From Mycolicibacterium palauense (GTDB taxonomy: Bacteria; Actinomycetota; Actinomycetes; Mycobacteriales; Mycobacteriaceae): a DNA stretch of 64,000 nt. The notes under the pieces are model-generated. The model searched no databases. It worked only from the letters and a program-made list of their open reading frames with translations, and was not told the DNA's origin. Positions 1 through 9,271 of this stretch are shown piece after piece. The stretch's first letter is position 1, and each line of letters opens with the position of its first letter. The position numbers and the translations under genes were made by a program. Location of the stretch: contig NZ_NVQF01000013.1 in the NCBI RefSeq assembly GCF_002592005.1, positions 30,438 through 94,437 of the forward strand, in the 5' to 3' direction.

Positions 1-437
1 AGGCCCAGGGCAGCGCATTCGTCAACATCCTGCCGGAGGACTTCCGCGGCATGCCCGCCAACTCGTTCGTCCTCAAACACGATGCCTCCTCCGACGAACG
101 CGACACCCTGATCAAGATCGTGCGCGCGTGGAACCGCGGCACCGTCGACGCCCTCAACGACCCGGGCACAGCACTGGAGGTCGGTTGCTCGTACGTGCCG
201 GAGGAGTGCACCGACATGGACACCGCGCGTGCCTATCTCGACGCTACCCTGCGCGGCGTCGCGCCACGCGCCGACAAGATGCTCGGGGAGTACGACTACC
301 CGGCGTTGGAGCTGCAGGCCTCCGTCCTGGCCGGAAACGCCCTCGGTGATCAGCCGATCGACTTCCAGAAGGTGTTCACCAACGACTACATCGAGCAGAC
401 CAACGACTTCACCGAACCCGTCCTGAAGGATTCATGA
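1..437 (+). CDS. ABC transporter substrate-binding protein, C-terminal part (partial)
   Basis: The reading frame is already open at the window edge, so only about the last 144 residues are present; the first ATG at 51 is internal. The next two genes are an ABC ATPase and a single permease of the nitrate/taurine/sulfonate (NitT/TauT) type, and importers of that class carry a periplasmic or lipid-anchored SsuA/NMT1-like binding protein, which fits this position. The visible part is soluble and helical, with no membrane segment. The stop codon overlaps an ATG at 434, but the better ATPase start is at 506. The substrate cannot be read from the sequence. The family call rests mainly on context. 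Confidence 0.65.
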   Translation, partial: AQGSAFVNILPEDFRGMPANSFVLKHDASSDERDTLIKIVRAWNRGTVDALNDPGTALEVGCSYVPEECTDMDTARAYLDATLRGVAPRADKMLGEYDYPALELQASVLAGNALGDQPIDFQKVFTNDYIEQTNDFTEPVLKDS

Positions 438-505
438 GCCCCGCCCGATCCGTACTGACCCGGCACGATCGGCCGGACACCACGACCCCCGGGAGGAGCT
501 CCTCC

Positions 506-1312
506 ATGGACCACGCGGCCACCTCCGTTCGAGCCCAGGCCGCCCCGGTGGTGTCGGTCGCGGGACTCAGCAAGTCCTATGCGACGCGGCGCGGCCGCGT
601 GGAGGCGCTGCGTTCCGTGGACGTGTGCGTCCGCCCGGGTGAGTTCGTGTCGTTCGTCGGGCCGAGCGGGTGCGGCAAATCGACCCTGCTGAAGGTGATC
701 GCCGGACTGGAGGACTACCAGGGCGGCGACGTCCAGGTCTTCGGTGCGCCTCCCAGGGCCGGACGAACCGACGTCGGCATCATGCTGCAATCGCCGGTCC
801 TGTTGCCCTGGCGCACGGTTCTGTCCAACGTGCTGCTGCCCATCGAGATCACCCGCGGCGACATGGCGGCGGCACGAGCGCGCGCACACGAGGTCCTGGA
901 GCTCGTCGGCCTGACGAAGTTCATCGACAAGCACGCCTGGGAGCTCTCCGGCGGGATGCAGCAACGGGCCAGCCTGGCCCGCCTGCTGCTCCTGGACCCC
1001 GACATCATGCTGCTCGACGAGCCGTTCTCGGCCCTCGACGAATTCAACCGGGAGAAGCTGACACTCGAGCTCTCCTCGATCCAGGCCGACCTCGGCCGTA
1101 CCGCCATCTACGTCACGCACAGCATCGCCGAATCGGTTCTGCTTTCCGACAAGGTCGTCGTCCTCAAGCCGCATCCCGGCGAGGTCCTGGAGGTGGTGCC
1201 GGTCGACCTCCCCCGGCCCCGCACCCGCGACACACTCGGCAGCCCCGCCGCGTTCGAGCTCATCGCCCACATCCGGTCACTGCTGTTCGCGCACGAAGGA
1301 GAGGCGAGCTGA
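506..1312 (+). CDS. ABC transporter ATP-binding protein, NitT/TauT family
   Basis: Energises import by hydrolysing ATP on the cytoplasmic face. From the ATG at 506 the protein has 268 residues. It shows Walker A GPSGCGKST (about 52-60), the ABC signature LSGGMQQR (about 146-153) and Walker B IMLLDEP followed by an H-loop (YVTHS). I prefer 506 because a strong Shine-Dalgarno (GGGAGGAG, 491-498) lies 7 nt upstream. An ATG at 434 overlaps the previous stop codon and would add 24 residues that do not look like the family. The stop codon overlaps the start of the permease (ATGA), so the two are probably translationally coupled. Similar to SsuB/TauB; substrate unknown. Confidence 0.9.
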   Translation: MDHAATSVRAQAAPVVSVAGLSKSYATRRGRVEALRSVDVCVRPGEFVSFVGPSGCGKSTLLKVIAGLEDYQGGDVQVFGAPPRAGRTDVGIMLQSPVLLPWRTVLSNVLLPIEITRGDMAAARARAHEVLELVGLTKFIDKHAWELSGGMQQRASLARLLLLDPDIMLLDEPFSALDEFNREKLTLELSSIQADLGRTAIYVTHSIAESVLLSDKVVVLKPHPGEVLEVVPVDLPRPRTRDTLGSPAAFELIAHIRSLLFAHEGEAS

Positions 1313-2148
1313 TGGCCGCACCGACCGATCACTCCCCGGCGCGGACCGCAACCACCGAAGCCACCGACGCGGACGGCCCGGGCCGGCGCCGCATTCCGAT
1401 CGCCGCAGTCGTGTTGCCGGCGACGGCGTGTGTCGTCGTGCTGTCCCTGTGGGAGATCGCGACCCGCACCGGATTCTTCAGCGCCATCATCATGCCGGCG
1501 CCCAGCGAGATCGCCGCGGCGCTCTGGGAGATCGCCCGGACCGGCTACTTCTGGTCCGCGACCTGGGTGACGGTCCAGGAGACGATCTACGGGTTCCTGC
1601 TGGGGTGCCTGGGAGCCTGGGTCATCGGCATGGGTATCGGGCTGTCGGTGACCTTCCGGCGCATCGTCTATCCCCTCGTCATCGCGTTTCAGAACACGCC
1701 ACGCGTCGCCCTGGCGCCGGTCTTCCTCGTCTGGTTCGGGTTCGGGCTGACCTCCAAGGTCATGATGGCGGCGACGATCTGCTTCTTCCCACTGCTGATC
1801 TCCGTGGTGGTCGGCCTGGAGACCGTGGACCGCGACGCCGCGACCCTGTTGAGGTCGATGGGCGCAAGCCGGTGGCAGATGTACTACAAGCTGAGCCTGC
1901 CGTCGTCGCTGCCCTTCTTCTTCGCCGGTCTGAAGACCGCCATGACGCTCGCGCTCACCGGCGCGATCGTGGCGGAGTTCGCCGGGGCCAGCGAAGGAAT
2001 GGGGGTGCTGGTGCAGACCTACAATTTCCAGCTCAACGTTGCGCACGGCTTCGCCACGATCTTCGTCCTGATGGTCATCGGCCTGCTCCTGTACGGCCTG
2101 ATGGAACTGCTCGACCGCAAGATCGTCTTCTGGCAGGCCGGCCGTTGA
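1312..2148 (+). CDS. ABC transporter permease, NitT/TauT family
   Basis: Inner-membrane permease of 278 residues partnering the ATPase just upstream. After a hydrophilic N-terminus of about 30 residues there are about six membrane segments. The cytoplasmic EAA-type loop near residues 180-200 (RSMGASRWQMYYKLSLPSSL) is characteristic of BPD_transp_1 permeases such as SsuC/TauC. The start ATG overlaps the ATPase stop codon (ATGA). It ends 9 bp before the convergent truA stop. Probable role: uptake of a small organic sulfonate, amine or pyrimidine-like compound; the exact substrate is not visible. Confidence 0.9.
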   Translation: MAAPTDHSPARTATTEATDADGPGRRRIPIAAVVLPATACVVVLSLWEIATRTGFFSAIIMPAPSEIAAALWEIARTGYFWSATWVTVQETIYGFLLGCLGAWVIGMGIGLSVTFRRIVYPLVIAFQNTPRVALAPVFLVWFGFGLTSKVMMAATICFFPLLISVVVGLETVDRDAATLLRSMGASRWQMYYKLSLPSSLPFFFAGLKTAMTLALTGAIVAEFAGASEGMGVLVQTYNFQLNVAHGFATIFVLMVIGLLLYGLMELLDRKIVFWQAGR

Positions 2149-2157
2149 CCGCCGTGG

Positions 2158-3063
2158 TCATCCGGATCCGTCGCCGAGATTGCGTACATCGCGCGTCACC
2201 GCGTTGCGGGCCGCGAGCTGATCGGCCGGGGGGTAGTCGACCCCCACCAGCGTGAGACCCCGCGCCGGCGCCGCCGCGAAATCGCTGGAGCGCCGGGTCA
2301 CCGTGAGCAGGCCGGCGAGCCACTCGGCATCGCGGCGCCGCTCCCCCACCGCCAGCACGGCGCCCACCAGCGAACGGACCATGTTCCAGCAGAACGCGTC
2401 CGCGCTGACGAACGCGGTGACCCGGTCACCGTCACGCACCCAGTCCAGACGTTGCAGGTCGCGGATGGTGGTAGCCCCCTCACGGTGCCGGCAGAACGCG
2501 GCGAAGTCACGCAACCCCACCAGCCGGGCCGAGGCCGCCGACATCGCCGCCACGTCCAGTGGTCGCGGCCAGGCGGTGACGTAGCGGGCCGCGAACGGGT
2601 CGACACCCCATGCGGCCGTGGACAACCGGTAGACGTAATGCCGGCGCAGCGCCGAGAAGCGCGCGTCGAAACCGTCCGGTGCCCGCACGATCTCGCGGAC
2701 CCGGACGTCGGCGGGCAGGAACCGGGCCAGCCGGCGCACCAGCGGCGCGAACTCCGCCTCCCCGGGGCGGGGCCGCCGCGGGTAGGCGTGCGTCAGGGCG
2801 TCCACGGGAACGTCGGCATGCGCCACCTGGCCCGTGGCGTGCACCCCGGCGTCGGTGCGTCCCGCCACACGCACCACCACCGGGACGCGAAAGACCGTCG
2901 AGAGCGCCTCCTCGAGGACTCCGGCGACCGTGCGCTGCCCGGCCTGCACCGCCCACCCGGCGAACTCGGTCCCGTCGTAGGCGATGTCGAACCGGAGCCG
3001 GGTCGTCTCCTCACCCGGGGAGGAAAAATGATCATGCCCGCCACCGGATTCGGAGGCGGGCAT
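2158..3063 (-). CDS. truA: tRNA pseudouridine(38-40) synthase TruA
   Basis: Converts uridines 38-40 in the anticodon stem of tRNA to pseudouridine. The protein carries the TruA core: [17 protein letters not shown] near the N-terminus and the catalytic aspartate motif GRTDAGVHA, then [11 protein letters not shown] near the C-terminus. From the ATG at 3063 it has 301 residues, typical for actinobacterial TruA. There is no start codon closer to the conserved core. Upstream in-frame starts at 3096 and 3120 lie inside rplQ. The chosen ATG falls inside the first arm of a strong terminator hairpin behind rplQ, so expression probably depends on read-through. Last gene of the rpoA-rplQ-truA group. Confidence 0.88.
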   Translation of the reverse strand: MPASESGGGHDHFSSPGEETTRLRFDIAYDGTEFAGWAVQAGQRTVAGVLEEALSTVFRVPVVVRVAGRTDAGVHATGQVAHADVPVDALTHAYPRRPRPGEAEFAPLVRRLARFLPADVRVREIVRAPDGFDARFSALRRHYVYRLSTAAWGVDPFAARYVTAWPRPLDVAAMSAASARLVGLRDFAAFCRHREGATTIRDLQRLDWVRDGDRVTAFVSADAFCWNMVRSLVGAVLAVGERRRDAEWLAGLLTVTRRSSDFAAAPARGLTLVGVDYPPADQLAARNAVTRDVRNLGDGSG

Positions 3064-3068
3064 GATCA
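3024..3068 (-). terminator. Intrinsic terminator between rplQ and truA
   Basis: On the minus strand a perfect 14-bp stem (arms 3055-3068 and 3029-3042, TGATCATGCCCGCC with its complement) encloses a 12-nt loop and is followed directly by a run of five T (3028-3024). This is a classical rho-independent terminator, less common in mycobacteria than U-tract-free hairpins. It lies 12 bp after the rplQ stop codon, and the truA ATG (3063) is in its first arm. Confidence 0.8.
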
Positions 3069-3079
3069 CAGCGTCGTCG

Positions 3080-3655
3080 CTAGGACTTCGTGTCATCCTC
3101 GGCACTGCCGGGCTCGGCAACCTCGGGGGCCTCGACCTCAGCCGCCTCGGCGGCTTCGGCGGTCTGGGCGTCGGCGATCGCCTCGTCCTCGGCCTGCACC
3201 TCGGCGACGGGCGTCTCCTCCACCGGAGCCTCGGCGACCGGGGCGGCCTCCTGCGATGCCGCCACCCGACGGGCCCGATCCGCTTCGGAGGTGACCGTCT
3301 TCTCCCGCACCAGCTCGATCACCGCCATCGGGGCGTTGTCGCCCTTGCGGTTCTCGACCTTGATGATGCGGGTGTAGCCGCCGTTGCGGTCGGAGTAGAA
3401 CGGTCCGATCTCGGCGAACAGGGTGTGCACGACATCCTTGTCGCGGATCTTCTTCATCACCTCACGCCGGTTGTGCAGCGTGCCCTTCTTGGCGTGGGTG
3501 ATGAGCTTCTCCGCGTACGGCCGCAGCGCCCGGGCCTTCGGCTCGGTGGTCTTGATTCGGCCGTGCTCGAACAGCGAGGTGGCCAGGTTGGCCAGCAGCG
3601 CCTTCTGGTGCGAGGACGACCCGCCGAGGCGAGGGCCCTTGGATGGCTTGGGCAT
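3080..3655 (-). CDS. rplQ: 50S ribosomal protein L17
   Basis: Structural protein of the large ribosomal subunit near the peptide exit tunnel. The first 120 or so residues are canonical L17 ([17 protein letters not shown]..., [19 protein letters not shown]). The total of 191 residues exceeds the usual 120-130 because of an acidic Ala/Glu/Val-rich tail of about 70 residues. Long acidic L17 tails occur in other mycobacteria. It follows rpoA after a 59-bp gap and ends just before an intrinsic terminator. Confidence 0.96.
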   Translation of the reverse strand: MPKPSKGPRLGGSSSHQKALLANLATSLFEHGRIKTTEPKARALRPYAEKLITHAKKGTLHNRREVMKKIRDKDVVHTLFAEIGPFYSDRNGGYTRIIKVENRKGDNAPMAVIELVREKTVTSEADRARRVAASQEAAPVAEAPVEETPVAEVQAEDEAIADAQTAEAAEAAEVEAPEVAEPGSAEDDTKS

Positions 3656-3714
3656 TGCGACTATCTCCTCAATGGGGCCGGTCCCCGTATCAGGTAGGAC
3701 CGGGACGGTTTCTC

Positions 3715-4854
<1,140 letters not shown>

Positions 4855-5460
4855 TTACTTCGAGTAGAGCTCGACGATGAGCTGCTCGGTGAGCGGCACG
4901 TCGATCTGCGCGCGCTCGGGCAGCTGGTGCACGAGGATGCGCTGACGCTCACCGATGACCTGCAGCCACCCCGGGATCGGGCGCTCGCCGGCGGTCTGCC
5001 GGGCCACCTCGAACGGCAGGGTGTTCAGCGACTTGTCCTTGACGTCGATGATGTCGTACTGCGACACCCGGTAGCTGGGGATGTCCACCTTGACACCGTT
5101 GACGGTGAAGTGGCCGTGGCTGACCAGCTGGCGGGCCATCCGGCGGGTGCGGGCCAGCCCGGCGCGGTACACCACGTTGTCCAGCCGGCTCTCCAGGATC
5201 TGCAGCAGGTTCTCGCCGGTCTTGCCGGGCTTGCGCACGGCCTCTTCGTAGTAGCGGCGGAACTGCTTCTCCAGCACGCCGTAGGTGAAGCGGGCCTTCT
5301 GCTTCTCGTGCAGCTGCTGGCGGTATTCGCTCTCCTTGATCCGCGCGCGACCGTGCTGGCCGGGCGGGTAGGGGCGCTTCTCGAACGACTGGTCGCCACC
5401 GACGAGGTCGGTGCCCAGCCGGCGCGACTTGCGGGTCGCGGGTCCGGTGTAACGAGCCAT
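4855..5460 (-). CDS. rpsD: 30S ribosomal protein S4
   Basis: Primary 16S rRNA-binding protein that nucleates assembly of the 30S body. 201 residues, the family's usual length. The N-terminal region (MARYTGPATRKSRRLG) and the S4 RNA-binding domain (RLDNVVYRAGLARTRRMARQ, then LVSHGHFTVNG) are clear. It lacks the four-cysteine zinc knuckle of some S4 proteins, so it is the C-minus form. It lies between rpsK and rpoA on the minus strand. Confidence 0.97.
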   Translation of the reverse strand: MARYTGPATRKSRRLGTDLVGGDQSFEKRPYPPGQHGRARIKESEYRQQLHEKQKARFTYGVLEKQFRRYYEEAVRKPGKTGENLLQILESRLDNVVYRAGLARTRRMARQLVSHGHFTVNGVKVDIPSYRVSQYDIIDVKDKSLNTLPFEVARQTAGERPIPGWLQVIGERQRILVHQLPERAQIDVPLTEQLIVELYSK

Positions 5461-5492
5461 CTCTTACAAACTCCCTCTAGTCCTCTAGACCC

Positions 5493-5900
5493 TTAGACCC
5501 GGCGCCGCTTCGGCGGACGGCAACCGTTGTGCGGCTGCGGCGTGACGTCGGAGATCGCACCGACCTCCAGGCCGGCGGCCTGCAGCGAGCGGATCGCGGT
5601 CTCGCGGCCCGAGCCCGGGCCCTTGACGAACACGTCGACCTTCTTCACGCCGTGCTCCTGCGCCTTGCGGGCGGCGTTCTCGGCGGCCAGCTGCGCGGCG
5701 AACGGGGTCGACTTGCGCGAGCCCTTGAAGCCGACATGACCCGAGGAGGCCCAGGCGATGACGTTGCCCTGGGGGTCGGTGATCGACACGATGGTGTTGT
5801 TGAACGTGCTCTTGATGTGCGCGGCGCCGTGCGGGACGTTCTTCTTCTCGCGACGACGGGCCTTCTGGCCGCGGGCGCCGGGCTTCTTGGTCGGTGGCAT
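5493..5900 (-). CDS. rpsK: 30S ribosomal protein S11
   Basis: Platform protein of the 30S subunit near the Shine-Dalgarno helix. 135 residues; the conserved stretches [29 protein letters not shown] and the C-terminal [13 protein letters not shown] are present. Start ATG is 3 bp after the rpsM stop, which indicates tight co-transcription. Confidence 0.97.
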   Translation of the reverse strand: MPPTKKPGARGQKARRREKKNVPHGAAHIKSTFNNTIVSITDPQGNVIAWASSGHVGFKGSRKSTPFAAQLAAENAARKAQEHGVKKVDVFVKGPGSGRETAIRSLQAAGLEVGAISDVTPQPHNGCRPPKRRRV

Positions 5901-5903
5901 GTC

Positions 5904-6278
5904 TTACCTGGCCTTCTTCTTGCCGGCGATGGTCTTCTTGGGGCCCTTGCGGGTGCGCGCATTGGTCTTGGTGCGCTGGCCGCGGACGGGCAGGCCCCGG
6001 CGGTGCCGCAGGCCCTGGTAGCAGCCGATCTCGATCTTGCGGCGGATGTCGGCCTGCACCTCGCGGCGCAGGTCGCCCTCGACCTTGAGATTGGCCTCGA
6101 TGTAGTCACGCAGCTGGGTCAGCTGGTCATCGGTGAGGTCCTTGCTGCGCTGGTCCCGGTCGATGCCGGTCGCGGCCAGGATCTCCTGGGAACGGGTACG
6201 GCCGACGCCGTAGATATAGGTCAACGCGATCTCCATGCGCTTGTCGCGCGGGAGGTCGACGCCCACTAGACGTGCCAT
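5904..6278 (-). CDS. rpsM: 30S ribosomal protein S13
   Basis: Small-subunit head protein that contacts the P-site tRNA and the 50S subunit through bridge B1. 124 residues with the family start [20 protein letters not shown], the helix [12 protein letters not shown] and the basic C-terminal tail [20 protein letters not shown]. First of a tight rpsM-rpsK-rpsD run. The 198-bp space up to rpmJ contains only a weak 7-bp hairpin (6343-6362). Confidence 0.97.
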   Translation of the reverse strand: MARLVGVDLPRDKRMEIALTYIYGVGRTRSQEILAATGIDRDQRSKDLTDDQLTQLRDYIEANLKVEGDLRREVQADIRRKIEIGCYQGLRHRRGLPVRGQRTKTNARTRKGPKKTIAGKKKAR

Positions 6279-6476
6279 CAGGCAGTGTTTCCTTACTTCA
6301 TCGCGGAGGTCTGGTCCCAGTCCGTTCCCGCCTGTTCGCGGGGTCCGGCCTCCGTGCCGGACGTGTGCGAGCAGCGCTGAATCGTCTTGGTGGCGCTGAC
6401 GCGCCGGCTGCTCAGTGGATCTGGGAGTTCATCATTCAGTTGTCTCGGGTGCTGCTCGGCGCTCGCCGCGCGGGGA

Positions 6477-6590
6477 CTAGCCCTGGCGCTGCTTGTGGCG
6501 CGGATCGGAGCAGATCACCATGACCCGCCCATGCCGGCGGATCACCCTGCACTTGTCGCAGATCGGCTTGACGCTCGGGTTCACCTTCAC
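6477..6590 (-). CDS. rpmJ: 50S ribosomal protein L36 (zinc-binding form)
   Basis: 37 residues starting at a GTG (6590): [17 protein letters not shown] at the start and [10 protein letters not shown] at the end. The zinc ligands Cys-x2-Cys-x12-Cys-x4-His are all present, so this is the C-plus version used by zinc-replete ribosomes. It is shorter than the six-frame ORF that surrounds it; the start is chosen by match to the family. It lies between infA and rpsM, the usual actinobacterial order. Confidence 0.93.
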
Positions 6591-6636
6591 GGCTGTATCG
6601 ATCCTGTTCTTGTCGGTAGGGGTGGATAAACGGGCG

Positions 6637-6858
6637 TTACTTGTACCGGTACACGATGCGGCCCCGGGACAGGTCGTAGGGAGACAGCTCCACCACGACG
6701 CGGTCCTCGGGCAGGATGCGGATGTAGTGCTGCCGCATCTTGCCGCTGATATGGGCGAGCACCTTGTGGCCGTTCTCCAGCTCAATGCGGAACATCGCAT
6801 TGGGCAGGGGCTCGACCACGCGGCCCTCGACCTCTATGGCACCGTCTTTCTTGGCCAT
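6637..6858 (-). CDS. infA: Translation initiation factor IF-1
   Basis: Binds the 30S A-site during initiation. 73 residues, a single S1/OB-fold domain, almost invariant in bacteria ([20 protein letters not shown] at the start, [18 protein letters not shown] at the end). It opens the minus-strand group infA-rpmJ-rpsM-rpsK-rpsD-rpoA-rplQ-truA. Confidence 0.97.
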
Positions 6859-7189
6859 TACTTTCCGGCGATCCTTAGTTTCTGGTTACGTATCTGGTCT
6901 TCACGTGTTCTGTTCGAGTGCGTGACGCCCTGTTCTCGGCGCAGCCTTCGCTCCGACTTCACAAACGTGGACCGGGCGTCAGGAATTTCCGACACATCCG
7001 GATTCCAGAACTGGCACGCAAAGAGCCGGCGCGGCGACCGCACCGTTGGTCTACGATACCCGCTTCCCGCTCAGGCTCCAAAACCGCCGAGACCCCTCGC
7101 CGCGGAGGTGCAAGGATCACACTGGCATGGCGCCGACGGCGCACCGCGGGACCGCGGCGCGCGGCCTGCACGAGTCTGAGGGGGGTCGG
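6859..7189. other. Divergent intergenic region, infA / NfeD-like gene
   Basis: 331 bp without a convincing gene; the short ORFs here do not resemble proteins I know. It must hold the promoter of the infA ribosomal group (minus strand) and that of the NfeD-flotillin pair (plus strand). A TATCGT hexamer on the minus strand (7058-7053) fits the mycobacterial -10 pattern TAnnnT, but no clear -35 accompanies it and it would leave a leader of nearly 200 nt. No strong repeat was seen. Confidence 0.4.
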
Positions 7190-7711
7190 GTGACGGTCGT
7201 CTATCTTGGCCTGTTCGCCGTGGGCGGTATCGGCGTGCTGGCCGCGCTGCTGCTGACCGATTTCGACGTCGGTCACGCCGATGTCGGCCATTCCCTGCAG
7301 GGCATGCCCTTCCTGAGCCTGACCAGCCTGTCCGCCGGCCTGCTCGGCGCGGGCACCGGCGGGCTGGTCAGCGGCTGGAGCGGACTGGGCGGCCTCGGTG
7401 CCGGCGTGATCGCGGCGGTGTCGGGACTGGCGCTGATCCTGGCCCTACAGGGGCTGCTGCTGCCCTATCTGCGCCGGCAGGAGGCCAACTCCCACCGCGG
7501 CCGCTCCTCCTATATCGGGCTGCTGGGCACCGTCACCCTGGAGGTCCCCGCCGGCGGCTGGGGTGAGGTCGCCTTCGTCGACGCCGAGGGCAACCGGGTG
7601 CGCTCCCGGGCCGTCAGCGCCGAGACCGCGCCACTGAGCAAGTCCACCCGCGTCTACATCGCCGACGTCGACGCCGACTACGTCCACGTCGTCGCAGTTC
7701 CCGAACCCTGA
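7190..7711 (+). CDS. NfeD-like membrane protein
   Basis: 173 residues from the GTG at 7190, preceded by an AGGGGGG ribosome binding site; the frame is open further upstream but without family character. One membrane segment at the N-terminus, two more between about residues 45 and 90, then a soluble C-terminal OB-fold-like domain (YIGLLGTVTLEVPAGGWGEVAF) typical of NfeD proteins. NfeD proteins are usually encoded beside flotillin/SPFH proteins and thought to act with them in membrane microdomains. Here the flotillin-like gene begins 27 bp downstream, so the two are probably one operon. Confidence 0.8.
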   Translation: MTVVYLGLFAVGGIGVLAALLLTDFDVGHADVGHSLQGMPFLSLTSLSAGLLGAGTGGLVSGWSGLGGLGAGVIAAVSGLALILALQGLLLPYLRRQEANSHRGRSSYIGLLGTVTLEVPAGGWGEVAFVDAEGNRVRSRAVSAETAPLSKSTRVYIADVDADYVHVVAVPEP

Positions 7712-7738
7712 TCCCCCGGCCGCCCCGAAAGGTCCGAC

Positions 7739-9217
7739 ATGTCCACGCTGATGATCGCCGTCCTGGTCACCGTCGCCGCGCTGCTGTTGTTCGTCGCGCT
7801 GCCGCTGATCTACGTGAAGAACTACATCAAGGTCCCGCCCAATGAGGTCGCGGTCTTCACCGGCCGCGGCACCCCCAAGGTGGTCCGCGGCGGAGCCCGG
7901 TTCCGGATGCCCGGCATCGAACGCGTCGACATCATGACGCTGGAACCGTTCAACGTCAGCATCAACCTGCAGAACGCGCTGTCGCACAACGGCGTGCCGG
8001 TCAACGTCGAGGCGGTGGGCCTGGTGCGGGTCGGTTCGGCCGACGAGGCGGTGCAGACCGCCGTGCAGCGCTTCCTGACCTCCGACCTCAACGAGCTGCG
8101 CCGCCAGATCAACGAGATCCTGGCCGGCAGCCTGCGCGGTATCACCGCCACCATGACCGTCGAGGACCTCAACTCCAACCGCGACGCCATGGCCCGCAAC
8201 GTCGTCGAGGAGGCCGGCTCCGATCTGGCCCGCATCGGTATGGAGGTCGACGTCCTCAAGATCGCCGGCATCTCCGACCACAACGGCTACCTGGAGTCGC
8301 TGGGTCAGCGGCGCATCGCCGAGGTGAAACGCGACGCCGCGGTCGGCACCGCCGAGGCCGAACGCGACGCCCAGATCCGCTCGGCCAAGGCCCGCCAGGA
8401 GGGCTCGGTCGCCCAGGCCGAGGCCGACACCGCGATCGCCACGGCCAACCAGCGCCGCGACGTCGAACTGGCCCGGCTGCGCGCCCAGACCGAGGCCGAG
8501 AACGCCCAGGCCGACCAGGCCGGGCCGCTGGCCAACGCCCGCGCCCAGAAGGACGTCGGCATCGCCACCGAGCAGGCCGAGGCCGCCCGCGTGCAGGCCC
8601 GCATCGAGGTGGAGCAGCGCCGGGCCGAACAGGCCCAGGCCGCGCTGCAGGCCGACGTGATCGCTCCCGCCGAGGCGCAGCGGCAGGCCGACATCGCCCG
8701 CGCCGAGGGCCAGCGTCAGGCCACCATCCTGGCCGGGCAGGCCGAGGCCGACGCGCGCAAGGCGGCCGCCGACGCGCTGCGTGTCGAGCGGCAGGCCGAA
8801 GCCGACGGCGTCAAGGCCCGGCTGGTGGCCGAGGCGGCCGGCAAGAAGGAGGTCGCCGTGGCGCTGAACAGCTACAGCCCCGACGCCGCCCGGCTGCTGA
8901 TGCTGCCCGACGTGCTGGCATCCGTGGTCAAGGCCACCGAGGCCGCCGCGATGCCGCTGGGCGAGATCGAGCGGCTGTCGATCATCGGCGGTGCCGGCGA
9001 CGCCCAGGACGCCGTCGGCGGCATGCTCGGCGTCGGCCCGCTGGCGGTGGCCAAGATCGTCGAGGCGCTGCGGACCTCCGGAATCGATGTGGCGGCGCTG
9101 CTGAGCCCCGATTCCGGCAACACCGGCAACACCGGCAACACCGACGGCCACACCGGCAACACCGTCGGCGGCGGTGCGCCCACCGACATCGCCGGGCCGG
9201 TTTCGCCCACCGAATAA
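7739..9217 (+). CDS. Flotillin-like SPFH (band 7) protein
   Basis: 492 residues. An N-terminal membrane anchor (about 3-27) is followed by an SPFH domain (NEVAVFTGRGTPKVVRGGARF...). A long Ala/Glu/Gln-rich coiled coil (about 195-375, with AEAERDAQIRSAKARQE-type heptads) follows, then a C-terminal flotillin region. Flotillins scaffold ordered membrane domains. The protein ends in a short Asn-Thr-Gly repeat of variable appearance. It shares an operon with the NfeD-like gene upstream. It is distinct in length from the Rv1488-type SPFH proteins, which are shorter. Confidence 0.87.
   Translation: MSTLMIAVLVTVAALLLFVALPLIYVKNYIKVPPNEVAVFTGRGTPKVVRGGARFRMPGIERVDIMTLEPFNVSINLQNALSHNGVPVNVEAVGLVRVGSADEAVQTAVQRFLTSDLNELRRQINEILAGSLRGITATMTVEDLNSNRDAMARNVVEEAGSDLARIGMEVDVLKIAGISDHNGYLESLGQRRIAEVKRDAAVGTAEAERDAQIRSAKARQEGSVAQAEADTAIATANQRRDVELARLRAQTEAENAQADQAGPLANARAQKDVGIATEQAEAARVQARIEVEQRRAEQAQAALQADVIAPAEAQRQADIARAEGQRQATILAGQAEADARKAAADALRVERQAEADGVKARLVAEAAGKKEVAVALNSYSPDAARLLMLPDVLASVVKATEAAAMPLGEIERLSIIGGAGDAQDAVGGMLGVGPLAVAKIVEALRTSGIDVAALLSPDSGNTGNTGNTDGHTGNTVGGGAPTDIAGPVSPTE
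9119..9163 (+). repeat. 9-bp tandem repeat coding for Asn-Thr-Gly units
   Basis: Five 9-bp units (AACACCGGC and variants) in frame near the 3' end of the flotillin-like gene, coding NTGNTGNTDGHTGNT. Likely slippage-prone; only the C-terminal tail length would be affected. Confidence 0.75.
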
Positions 9218-9257
9218 CCACCCCGAATCCGGGCCGCGGCCGGTCGGCCGGTGGGCG

Positions 9258-9263
9258 CATACT
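9258..9263 (+). promoter_or_regulatory. Candidate -10 element for a leaderless transcript
   Basis: CATACT lies 8 nt before the ATG at 9272, the spacing expected when transcription starts at or next to the start codon. No Shine-Dalgarno is visible before 9272, and leaderless mRNAs are frequent in mycobacteria. No convincing -35. Confidence 0.4.
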
Positions 9264-9271
9264 TACAGGCG

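Noticed and set aside
386..1270. Long minus-strand ORF opposite the ABC ATPase gene
   Set aside because: Shadow of a high-GC gene; no recognisable protein and the opposite strand has all ABC motifs.
6343..6362. 7-bp hairpin GTCCGGC/GCCGGAC between rpsM and rpmJ
   Set aside because: Short stem in very GC-rich DNA; not enough to call a terminator.
7445..9151. 568-codon minus-strand ORF opposite the flotillin gene
   Set aside because: Mirror of the repetitive coiled-coil coding region; produces a Gly/Leu-rich repetitive sequence with no family.
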